The notes under the pieces: model-generated
The model's database searches: none
What the model saw: only the letters and a program-made list of their open reading frames with translations
Told to the model about the DNA's origin: nothing
Source of the DNA: Bacteroidales bacterium GP3
GTDB taxonomy: Bacteria > Bacteroidota > Bacteroidia > Bacteroidales > Muribaculaceae
Reading direction: 5' to 3'
Assembly: GCA_001701075.1 (NCBI GenBank)
Contig: DAAK01000090.1
Span: 1 to 21,545, forward strand
Length of the DNA: 21,545 nucleotides
Shown here: in pieces, positions 14,158 to 21,441 of the stretch
Layout of the letters: the number at the start of each line of letters is the position of its first letter
How positions within the stretch are numbered: the stretch's first letter is position 1
Position numbers and translations under genes: made by a program

Positions 14158-15738
14158 ATGCCACTAACTTTTGGAGACATATATTTCCCTGAGAATTTCA
14201 ACACTGAATTTGCACAGCTCAAGGAGAAGATCGAATCATTTGTCAATCTCTCTACAACAGCCGGCAATGAACGCCGCTATTCCATCACAAACAACAAGCT
14301 GATGCGTATCTGCTTGCTTGTAGGTCTATCAATTTCAGGCAAAAGAGACAAGGATTATGTTGAAGAGATAAAGTTGCAACGAGGAAGCCGTTTTCAAGGC
14401 AGTTTCTGGACTCATCAGGAATTGGCCCCTCTCTATTCTGCCCTTATAAAAATGCGCTATCACGATTCTGGTCTTGACCTTACAAACAATAACGTGCTTT
14501 CGCGCATCATCGGTGCTGAGATGTATCGTGGCCGTGACACTCTATTGGCCGACAATGGGCTGGAAAATTATCTATTCTCCACTTCCGGCAAAGTGGCTCT
14601 CAACAAGGATATACCGGCACTGAATCTTCTAATAGGCAATTATGGGGATGCAGAAATGGAAGCGACACTTGACATCAACAGCAGGGCCATTACTAATTCC
14701 CAAATCATTATTGCCGGCGCAACCGGTTCGGGTAAGACAAATCTTCTTGCTGTGCTTATGCAACAGATACGTCAGATTTCGGCAGAAAGCAGTTATCCGG
14801 TTAATTTCCTTTTGTTCGACTACAAGGGTGAGTTCAGTGATATACAAAACAATCATTGGTTGTCACTCTTCGACGTTGACCGCTCTTGCATTCTTGACCC
14901 TATAGAGCGTCCTTTACCATTCACTCCATTCAAGGATTTCACAGGGAGACCGATTAATGAAATAAACCTCTATTCAACGGAAATGGCATCGGCTTTGGCT
15001 TCGCTCGACCGTCTCTCTCCAAGTTCTAATATGAGCAACCGACTGAGTGAGGCTATAGTGGAATGCTATAAGCGCACCAATGGAGCACCGATCACTTTCA
15101 CGGCTATGCTGAAAGAATATCAAGCAAGGATGAAGGATGCAGACAAGGATGATTCTGTTTCTTCTATTCTCAAGCAACTTGACAGGGCAAATATTTTCGA
15201 GACTGAAGATAAAGCAGATTTGGTGGGAGAGAGCTTTATCGTGAAAATGGATGGTTATCCTAAGGATGGACCGATCGCAAAGGCTATCGTCTATTTCCTT
15301 ATGTCGAAACTCAACAATATCTATGAGCAGCTTGACAAACAGGCTGAAAATGAAGATGTAGTGCAAATCCGACATTTCTCGATCATTGATGAGGCTCATT
15401 ATATGCTCAGTTTTGACAATCGTCCTCTTCGAAATCTTATTGCTGTAGGAAGAAATAAAGGCCTATCTATAATTCTTGCTACTCAAAATATGAGTGACTT
15501 CAAGAACAAGGGCTTTGATTTCTATGCGAACGCCCAATATCCTCTCATAATGAAGCAACAAACCATTGACGACAAAGTGATAAAAGATCTTTTCGGTGTC
15601 AGTGGCGCAGAACTGCAGGATGTGCGCTCAGCCATTGCCGGACTGCAAAAAGGGGAACTCATCATCAAGGATCAGATGGCTTTCGCCCTCGGCATGGGAA
15701 GCAAATACAAAAAAATCAACGTAACGCATCTAATATAA
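14158..15738 (+). CDS. DndE-HerA fusion ATPase
   Basis: 526 aa. Residues about 15-130 resemble DndE, a small DNA-nick-binding protein of phosphorothioate systems: a helix LMRICLLVGLSI, then FWTHQELAPLYSALIKMRYHDSGLDL and GAEMYRGRDTLL, matching the DndE run of [FW]..GE, [LQ].R...DGLG and HL.RG. The rest is a HerA/FtsK-like translocase: Walker A GATGSGKT (187-194), DYKGEF (221-226), Walker B FSIIDEAH (407-414), GRNKGLSII with a candidate arginine finger, and ATQNMSDF (441-448). HerA proteins form hexamers that pump DNA. The fusion implies that the translocase is delivered to DNA by its DndE part. It is the last gene of the operon; no strong terminator follows. Confidence 0.83.
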   Translation: MPLTFGDIYFPENFNTEFAQLKEKIESFVNLSTTAGNERRYSITNNKLMRICLLVGLSISGKRDKDYVEEIKLQRGSRFQGSFWTHQELAPLYSALIKMRYHDSGLDLTNNNVLSRIIGAEMYRGRDTLLADNGLENYLFSTSGKVALNKDIPALNLLIGNYGDAEMEATLDINSRAITNSQIIIAGATGSGKTNLLAVLMQQIRQISAESSYPVNFLLFDYKGEFSDIQNNHWLSLFDVDRSCILDPIERPLPFTPFKDFTGRPINEINLYSTEMASALASLDRLSPSSNMSNRLSEAIVECYKRTNGAPITFTAMLKEYQARMKDADKDDSVSSILKQLDRANIFETEDKADLVGESFIVKMDGYPKDGPIAKAIVYFLMSKLNNIYEQLDKQAENEDVVQIRHFSIIDEAHYMLSFDNRPLRNLIAVGRNKGLSIILATQNMSDFKNKGFDFYANAQYPLIMKQQTIDDKVIKDLFGVSGAELQDVRSAIAGLQKGELIIKDQMAFALGMGSKYKKINVTHLI

Positions 15739-15743
15739 TAATA

Positions 15744-15764
15744 CAGTTTAACTTTTAACTTTTG
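15744..15764. repeat. Short heptamer-period repeat before rpsO
   Basis: Three 7-bp units (CAGTTTA, ACTTTTA, ACTTTTG) lie between the HerA stop codon and the rpsO promoter, with the same period as the arrays at 207, 16292 and 18044. It is short enough that it could be chance. Confidence 0.35.
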
Positions 15765-15773
15765 AGAGGAAAA

Positions 15774-15805
15774 TTTGGCAGATAGGAGATTTTTTTGTAA
15801 TTTTG
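15774..15805 (+). promoter_or_regulatory. rpsO promoter
   Basis: TTTG at 15774-15777 and TAATTTTG at 15798-15805, separated by 20 bp, match the Bacteroidetes -33/-7 consensus. Transcription should begin near 15812, giving a 5' untranslated region of about 100 bases. The promoter separates rpsO from the defence operon. Confidence 0.7.
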
Positions 15806-15820
15806 CATCGCTTTTTGACG

Positions 15821-15866
15821 AAAGGAGACTCCTGACAAGGGAGAGAGACCCCGGAGCAGTTCCTTT
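15821..15866 (+). promoter_or_regulatory. Structured rpsO leader, candidate S15 autoregulatory site
   Basis: Nested pairings AAAGGA/TCCTTT (15821-15826 with 15861-15866), CTCC/GGAG (15829-15832 with 15853-15856) and GGG/CCC around a purine loop AGAGAGA form a tiered hairpin in the untranslated leader. Autoregulation by S15 through its mRNA leader is known in several bacterial phyla with unrelated structures. That this one binds S15 is inference. Confidence 0.45.
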
Positions 15867-15914
15867 TAAAGAAAGGCAACTATTTTATTTTTAATCATTT
15901 AAACTCTCAACACA

Positions 15915-16190
15915 ATGCATCTTTCAACTGAAGAAAAGCAGGAAATCTTCGAGAAGTACGGCCAGGGCAAAAACGATACAGGCAGCCCAGAAAGCCAGAT
16001 CGCGCTCTTCTCAATCCGTATCAAACACCTTACTGAGCACCTCAAGACCAATCACAAGGACCACGCTACAGCTCGTGCACTTAAGGCTCTCGTAGGTCAG
16101 CGTCGTAGCCTTCTCGACTACCTGATCCGCAAGGATATCAACCGCTACCGCGCAATCATCGCAAAGAAGGAACTCGGTATCCGTCGCTAA
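15915..16190 (+). CDS. rpsO: 30S ribosomal protein S15 (uS15)
   Basis: 91 aa (the usual length is 89), all helical. It binds the central domain of 16S rRNA (h20/h22 junction) and starts assembly of the platform. Landmarks are NDTGSPESQIALFSIRIKHLTEHL, HKDHATARALKALVGQRRSLLDYL and the C-terminal ELGIRR. It is a single-gene unit with its own promoter (15774), a structured leader and a strong terminator (16223). GC-rich third positions and optimised codons (CGT, CTC, AAG) fit a highly expressed core gene and contrast with the AT-rich start of the defence island. It marks the right boundary of that island. Confidence 0.97.
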   Translation: MHLSTEEKQEIFEKYGQGKNDTGSPESQIALFSIRIKHLTEHLKTNHKDHATARALKALVGQRRSLLDYLIRKDINRYRAIIAKKELGIRR

Positions 16191-16222
16191 TCAGGTGAAT
16201 CAATCCTGACAGCAAAGACTTT

Positions 16223-16258
16223 AAATCCAATTCCATCGAATGATGGGGTTGGATTTTT
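16223..16258 (+). terminator. Rho-independent terminator of rpsO
   Basis: A 15-bp stem (AAATCCAATTCCATC at 16223-16237 with 16242-16256, two pairs being G-U) encloses the loop GAAT and ends in a T run. It lies 32 bases after the stop codon. The A-run on the left side makes it potentially bidirectional. Confidence 0.85.
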
Positions 16259-16291
16259 ATGATTATATAAGGCCTCACCACCTCCTAACAG

Positions 16292-16333
16292 CTGACAACT
16301 GATAGCTGATAACTGATAACTGACAACTCATAA
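16292..16333. repeat. Heptamer-period array ending at the vanZ-like start codon
   Basis: Six consecutive 7-bp units of the types CTGACAA, CTGATAR and CTCATAA are arranged without gaps, and the last base is the A of the ATG at 16333. On RNA the array is unstructured and carries no Shine-Dalgarno sequence. Confidence 0.75.
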
Positions 16334-16743
16334 TGCAGAAGATAAAAAAATGGCTTGAAATGCTGCCACCATGGTTGTTGACTGTGGTCTGTTTCCTCGC
16401 CATATGCTGGCTTACACTGGCCCCTCACCCACTCCCCGACAACGATATACCTATCTTCCCGGGGGCAGACAAAATCGTGCACGCCATAATGTTCGGAGGA
16501 TTCACTCTTTGCATAATCCTCGACTGGAACCGTCGCCACGGCTGGCCGATGAAGATTCAGAAGGCCGATGCATATGCCCCGGAGATTGCTTCTGTATTTG
16601 GCATTGTCACCGAAATACTCCAGAATGAAATGCATGCAGGTCGCTCAGGCGATATCTGGGATCTCGTTGCCGATATTACCGGAGCTTTCCTTGTGTGCGG
16701 CATATGGTGTGTATATAAAATAAAACAGCAAAAAATGACCTAA
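16333..16743 (+). CDS. VanZ-like family membrane protein
   Basis: A small inner-membrane protein of 136 aa with four predicted membrane segments, around 13-30 (WLLTVVCFLAICWLTLA), 48-64, 84-99 and 110-128. Family landmarks are the HPLPDND loop after the first segment, ADKIVHAIMFGGF (45-57), a conserved E94 in IVTEILQ, and RSGDIWDLVADITGA (104-118). VanZ gives low-level teicoplanin resistance in enterococci; the role of chromosomal relatives in Bacteroidales is not established. It follows the rpsO terminator, no clear promoter is visible, and the fucosidase gene starts 3 bases after its stop codon, so the two are likely co-transcribed. Confidence 0.83.
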   Translation: MQKIKKWLEMLPPWLLTVVCFLAICWLTLAPHPLPDNDIPIFPGADKIVHAIMFGGFTLCIILDWNRRHGWPMKIQKADAYAPEIASVFGIVTEILQNEMHAGRSGDIWDLVADITGAFLVCGIWCVYKIKQQKMT

Positions 16744-16746
16744 ATC

Positions 16747-18066
16747 ATGAAAAGATTCTTATTGCCAATAACACTCAGCTTATTACTTTCTGGAGGAATT
16801 GAAACTCTGGAAGCTGATGCCACCACATACATCCCATCGCAAGAAATACAGAAAGCTCAAAAGGAGTTTTCTGACAATCGCTTTGGAATTTTCCTTCATT
16901 GGGGTATCTACAGCATGATGGGACAAGGGGAATGGTATCTCAATTATGGCCCGACAGCCGAAGAATATGCCAAGGCAGCCTCAGGATTCTATCCCTCAAA
17001 GTTCAACGCCCATGACTGGGTCAAGGCCATAAAGGATTCCGGAGCAAAATACATATGTCTGACATCACGACATCACGATGGTTTCTCAATGTGGGACACC
17101 GACCAGTCAGACTACAACATAGTGGATGCCACACCATTCGGACGCGACATTCTGAAAGAAATTGCTGATGAGTGCAAAGCACAGGGCATCAAACTGCATC
17201 TTTATTATTCCCACCTTGACTGGACACGCCCCGACTATCCGCAAGGGCGAACCGGACACACTACGGGACGGGATGCATCGAAAGCTGACTGGAATTCATA
17301 TTACGATTTTATGAATGGTCAGCTCACTGAACTTCTGACACGATACGGCGATATCGGTGCAATTTGGTTTGACGGATGGTGGGATCATGATGAAGATGCC
17401 ACACCATTTGACTGGCATCTGCCTGAGCAATACGCTCTCATACATAAGTTACAACCATCTTGCCTCGTTGGAAACAACCATCATCAGAATCCTTTCCCGG
17501 GGGAAGACATACAGATATTTGAGAGGGATATACCCGGCCAAAACACTGCCGGCTACTCCGGACAAGAGATATCTCGGCTTCCGCTTGAGACATGCCAGAC
17601 CATGAACGGAATGTGGGGCTACAAGATACTTGACCAAAACTATAAGGACACCCCGACTCTCATCCGCTATCTCGTCAACACAGCAGGAATGGGAGCAAAC
17701 CTCCTCCTCAACATTGGCCCTCAACCCAACGGAGAACTCCCGGCTACTGCATTGGAGCGTCTTAAAGAAATGGGAGAATGGTTGGAAAAGAACGGCGAGA
17801 CTATCTATGCCACGGAAGGCAGCGACTTCCCTGCACAATCATGGGGCACCTCCACTCGCAAGGGAGACAGACTTTTCGTGCATATAATGAATCCGGAATC
17901 GACACATATATTCGTGCCTACGAGTGCGAAAGTAAAAAATGCAAAGGAATTCGGCACTGGAAAGAAAGTAAAATATGAGAAGCTCAGCGATGGGGTTATG
18001 CTTCATCTTGAAGAAACACCCGAAGCTATCGATTATATAGTGGAATTATCAATTATCAACGATTAA
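16747..18066 (+). CDS. Secreted alpha-L-fucosidase, GH29
   Basis: Hydrolyses terminal alpha-linked L-fucose from host or milk glycans, probably in the periplasm. It has 439 aa with a signal peptide (MKRFLLPITLSLLLSGG, cleavage near 22-26). The GH29 (beta/alpha)8 motifs run in order: FGIFLHWGIYS (47-57, H51), SRHHDGFSMWD (107-117, H109/H110 binding fucose), YYSHLDW (153-159) and AIWFDGWWD (205-213) with nucleophile D209. E259 in IFERDIPG is a candidate for the acid/base, whose position varies between GH29-A and GH29-B. The length is at the short side, with few residues after the barrel and only a small C-terminal beta domain. Its last codons and stop lie inside a heptamer repeat that continues into cutC. 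Confidence 0.92.
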   Translation: MKRFLLPITLSLLLSGGIETLEADATTYIPSQEIQKAQKEFSDNRFGIFLHWGIYSMMGQGEWYLNYGPTAEEYAKAASGFYPSKFNAHDWVKAIKDSGAKYICLTSRHHDGFSMWDTDQSDYNIVDATPFGRDILKEIADECKAQGIKLHLYYSHLDWTRPDYPQGRTGHTTGRDASKADWNSYYDFMNGQLTELLTRYGDIGAIWFDGWWDHDEDATPFDWHLPEQYALIHKLQPSCLVGNNHHQNPFPGEDIQIFERDIPGQNTAGYSGQEISRLPLETCQTMNGMWGYKILDQNYKDTPTLIRYLVNTAGMGANLLLNIGPQPNGELPATALERLKEMGEWLEKNGETIYATEGSDFPAQSWGTSTRKGDRLFVHIMNPESTHIFVPTSAKVKNAKEFGTGKKVKYEKLSDGVMLHLEETPEAIDYIVELSIIND

Positions 18067-18085
18067 CGATCAACGATTAACGATG
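18044..18085. repeat. Heptamer-period array spanning the fucosidase stop and cutC start
   Basis: Six gap-free 7-bp units of the types AATTATC and AACGATN. The array supplies the final residues and TAA (18064-18066) of the fucosidase, and its last unit contains the ATG of cutC (18083). The coding meaning of the repeat therefore changes within its own length. Confidence 0.8.
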
Positions 18086-18823
18086 AAAACACTTCTCGAA
18101 ATCTGTGCCGCTGACATCGACAGTGTCTATGCGGCCGCACGTGGAGGTGCCGATAGAGTGGAACTCTGTTGTGCGCTAAGCGAGGGTGGACTGACGCCAT
18201 CCATAGGCATGATTGAGGAAGCCTTGAAAGTGCCCGGAATAAAGGTCAATGTGCTCATACGTCCACGTTCGGGAGACTTCGTGTATTCTGATGCAGAGCT
18301 ACTTGTAATGCTTCACGATATAGAAAATTGTAAAAGACTCGGAGTCAATGGCGTGGTTTTCGGAGCCCTAAAGCCTGACGGGACTATCGATATAGAAGGG
18401 TGCCGACGCTTGGCAAATGAAGCTTTTGGTATGCACATGACATTCCACAGAGCTTTCGACATGTGTGTCAATCCTCAGGATGCAGTCCGCGACATACAGG
18501 AACTTGGATTCGACCGGATATTGACATCAGGGCAAGAACAATCGGCAATGAAAGGATCAGAACTAATTCGTGAGCTTCAAAGGGATTTCCCCAATATGAC
18601 TTTTATAGCGGCAGGAGGCATCAATCCGGAAAATGCTGTAGAAATCGTCAAGAATACCGGTGTCAAAGAGATTCACGCCTCTGCCAAGACAATGATTGAA
18701 TCTTCGATGACATTCCGCCGCAAAAATGTCAGTATGGGGAAAGCAGATATCGACGAATATTCCCGACAGACGAGTGACATCGACACAATACATAGAATCA
18801 AGACCAAACTTAGCATAATATGA
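18083..18823 (+). CDS. cutC: CutC family protein (copper homeostasis-annotated TIM barrel)
   Basis: A cytoplasmic TIM-barrel protein of 246 aa. CutC was named for copper tolerance in E. coli, but a direct copper role is disputed and the reaction is unknown. Family blocks are LLEICAADIDSVYAAARGGADRVELC (start), SEGGLTPS (33-40), VLIRPRSGDF, GVVFGALKPDG, MTFHRAFD, RILTSGQ and FIAAGGI. The family blocks are present and the length is normal. The start codon lies in the heptamer array and the next gene overlaps the stop codon by four bases (ATGA). Its neighbours (fucosidase before, transglutaminase-fold protein after) suggest a link to sugar or envelope metabolism more than to metal handling, but that is inference. 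Confidence 0.9.
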   Translation: MKTLLEICAADIDSVYAAARGGADRVELCCALSEGGLTPSIGMIEEALKVPGIKVNVLIRPRSGDFVYSDAELLVMLHDIENCKRLGVNGVVFGALKPDGTIDIEGCRRLANEAFGMHMTFHRAFDMCVNPQDAVRDIQELGFDRILTSGQEQSAMKGSELIRELQRDFPNMTFIAAGGINPENAVEIVKNTGVKEIHASAKTMIESSMTFRRKNVSMGKADIDEYSRQTSDIDTIHRIKTKLSII

Positions 18824-21441
18824 GATTATTTACCAAAAACATATGCCTATTCCTTCTTTCAGGACTTGCCTTATCTTCCTTTGCGGATATCATAACCCCG
18901 GAAATAGAAAAGGATTTCCAGCAGAGAAAAAGTGTAATTGAGAATGCTGGCAAACTCCATCTCGACAAGTATAACCTGACAAAGGAGCAGAGCGATGCCC
19001 TGAAGATGCTCTATGCATATATGCCGCTCCCAGATATGACCGACCGCAGTGTAGACTACTATATGGAATATGTAGTAGATCCAACCTTGAAAGCAAGGAC
19101 CGAGATGCCGTGGGGAAATAAGGTCAATGACACTCTATTCCGTCATTTCGTACTTCCTGTGCGTGTCAACAATGAAGCTCTCGATTGCCATCGCCCCGAG
19201 TTTTATGCAGAATTGAAAGAGCGAGTGAAAGGGTTATCTATGGCTGATGCGATTTTGGCTGTCAACCATTGGTGTCACGAAAAAGCAACCTACCAGCCAT
19301 CTGACGGTCGCACCCATTCTCCATTGCAGACAGTAAGCTCCGCCATAGGAAGATGTGGGGAAGAGTCGACATTCACGGTGGCAGCACTCCGTTCGGTAGG
19401 TATACCAGCACGCCAGGTATATACTCCCCGCTGGGCTCATACCGATGACAATCATGCATGGGTGGAGGCTTGGGCAGATGGCGAATGGCATTTCTTGGGA
19501 GCTTGCGAGCCGGAACCGGTGCTCGACCTTGGATGGTTTAACGCCCCGGCTTCACGAGGAATGCTGATGCATGCCCGCGTCTTCGGCAACTATGCAGGCA
19601 GTGAGGAACGCCTTGAGAAGATTGATGGCATTACATTCATCAACGTCACTGAGAATTATGCCCCTACTGATACCATTACAGTGCGCGCCATTTATCCTGA
19701 CGGACGTGTGGCCAATGATGCCAAAGCCTCTTTTCGTCTTTATAATTATGCTGAATTCTACCCTATAACAGAGAAATTGACTGACAAGAAAGGTGAAGCT
19801 TCTTTAATAGCAGGACTCGGCGATCTGCTACTCTGGGTAACGGATGGGGAAAACTATGGTTTTACAAAAGGGTCTGTTGGAAAAGACCGTGTCGTAAGCG
19901 TGACTCTCGACAAGACATCTGCAAGTGTATGGAGCAAAGACATCGACGTTACTCCCCCATCAGAAAGAAACAATGCTGTTGCCGTAAGCGAAGCCCAAAG
20001 AAAAGAAAATGATCTGCTCCTGCAATGCGAAGACTCAATACGCAGTGCATATATGGCCACCTTCTGCTCTGAAGAAGAAGCCCGTAGGATAGCAGGCATT
20101 CTCGATGTAGATGCCGACCGGCTGATTCCTATAATGAGGATGGCAAGAGGTAATCATTCAACTATCACCGGTTTCCTAAGAAACCTTCCTTCCGACAAAC
20201 GCCAAAAGGGAATTCTGCTGCTTGAAACTCTTACTGAGAAAGACCTTACTGATGTCAACCGGGAAGTGCTCGACGATCATATAATAGCTATTGATGAAGG
20301 CTTGGGCTCACTTTTTGGCAACTACGTCATGTCTCCACGCATTGCATCTGAGGAACTGACACCTTTCCGAAACTACTTTATATCTGCCGTAGCGGAGGAT
20401 AAGAGAGAAGAATACCGTTCTAATCCGAAAAAATGGATAGAATGGGTAAGAGACAACATTAAAAGCTGTGAGACATGGTATCCGGAGCAGATAACGATGA
20501 GTCCGGAATCGGTCTGGCAGAATCGGTCAACCTCCGGCAAATCGCGCGATGTGTTTTTTGTAGCAGGCGCTCGTTCCTTCGGCATACCGGCCCGTATAGA
20601 TCCAGTGACAGAAAAACCCCAGTGGGCGGATGCTTCCGGCAAATGGCATGATGCAGTATTCTCAACTGGGAACGCTGCTTCCACTACAGGATTGCAGGGA
20701 ACTTTGAAATTAGAATATGAGGCATCCGACATTATTCCGGATCCTAAGTATTACTCACACTTTACAGTTTCAAAAATAACTGACGGAGTGCCTGTGCTGC
20801 TCAACTATCCCGACTTCATCGGCCTATCAGAGACTTTCGCCGACGGAGAGGAGCTTGACTATGGAACTTATTTGACTGTCAGCGGACAGCGCATGGCCGA
20901 CGGCGGAGTGCTGGCACGTATGATGACCACAAAGCTTGAAGAAAACACCAAAGAGATTCCTCTTGAAGTGCGACATGACGACAGTAAAGTTCAAGTGATC
21001 GGTTCGTTTGACTCAGAAACAGGCTATCTTCCCGATGGAAAAGAGTCAGAGACATCCATACTCTCCACTACGGGACGCGGATATTACGTATTGGCTCTCC
21101 TAAAGCCCAACCACGAACCATCCAATCATGTGATACGTGATTTAGCGGAGGCATCTGAACGGCTTGAAGAATCAAAACGACCAATACTACTGCTAACTGA
21201 AGGAAGCGATGGTTTCGGTATAAACCTTAATGAGTTTCCTCCTCTTCCCTCAACGTCAAGCTTCGGCAACGACACTGACGGGAAGATACTCCAGAAAATC
21301 ACCGAAGGTGTAAATCTCAGCAATCCAGATCTTCCAATACTGATTATAGCCGACACATTTAATCGTGTCGTATTCGTTTCTCAGGGATATACCATAGGCA
21401 TCGGCGACAAGGTAGCTTCCATTCTTAAACGTATCGAATGA
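18820..21441 (+). CDS. Large secreted transglutaminase-fold protein
   Basis: 873 aa with a signal peptide (about 1-22, hydrophobic LFLLSGLALSSFA). The first transglutaminase-like core is at about 140-235: IGRCGEESTFTVAALRSVGIPARQVYTPRW with C179, and DDNHAWVEAWADGEWHFLGACEPEP with H212. The usual third acidic residue after the last strand is not in its classic place (GACEPE instead of LDP). A carboxypeptidase-regulatory-like beta domain follows at about 280-365. A second region at about 560-615 repeats the fold pattern (SGKSRDVFFVAGARSFGIPARIDPVTEKPQW) but has no cysteine. The rest is beta-rich. The protein may cut or remodel peptides, for example peptidoglycan or host protein fragments. The start overlaps the cutC stop codon (ATGA). 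Confidence 0.82.
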   Translation: MRLFTKNICLFLLSGLALSSFADIITPEIEKDFQQRKSVIENAGKLHLDKYNLTKEQSDALKMLYAYMPLPDMTDRSVDYYMEYVVDPTLKARTEMPWGNKVNDTLFRHFVLPVRVNNEALDCHRPEFYAELKERVKGLSMADAILAVNHWCHEKATYQPSDGRTHSPLQTVSSAIGRCGEESTFTVAALRSVGIPARQVYTPRWAHTDDNHAWVEAWADGEWHFLGACEPEPVLDLGWFNAPASRGMLMHARVFGNYAGSEERLEKIDGITFINVTENYAPTDTITVRAIYPDGRVANDAKASFRLYNYAEFYPITEKLTDKKGEASLIAGLGDLLLWVTDGENYGFTKGSVGKDRVVSVTLDKTSASVWSKDIDVTPPSERNNAVAVSEAQRKENDLLLQCEDSIRSAYMATFCSEEEARRIAGILDVDADRLIPIMRMARGNHSTITGFLRNLPSDKRQKGILLLETLTEKDLTDVNREVLDDHIIAIDEGLGSLFGNYVMSPRIASEELTPFRNYFISAVAEDKREEYRSNPKKWIEWVRDNIKSCETWYPEQITMSPESVWQNRSTSGKSRDVFFVAGARSFGIPARIDPVTEKPQWADASGKWHDAVFSTGNAASTTGLQGTLKLEYEASDIIPDPKYYSHFTVSKITDGVPVLLNYPDFIGLSETFADGEELDYGTYLTVSGQRMADGGVLARMMTTKLEENTKEIPLEVRHDDSKVQVIGSFDSETGYLPDGKESETSILSTTGRGYYVLALLKPNHEPSNHVIRDLAEASERLEESKRPILLLTEGSDGFGINLNEFPPLPSTSSFGNDTDGKILQKITEGVNLSNPDLPILIIADTFNRVVFVSQGYTIGIGDKVASILKRIE

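Noticed and set aside
12153..15738. Complete DNA phosphorothioation (Dnd) system
   Set aside because: Only DndD-like and DndE-like parts are present. No cysteine desulfurase, DndB or DndC is encoded in the window, and a methyltransferase heads the operon.
3576..15738. Prophage or integrative element
   Set aside because: No integrase, transposase, structural phage genes, tRNA or matching end repeats were seen.
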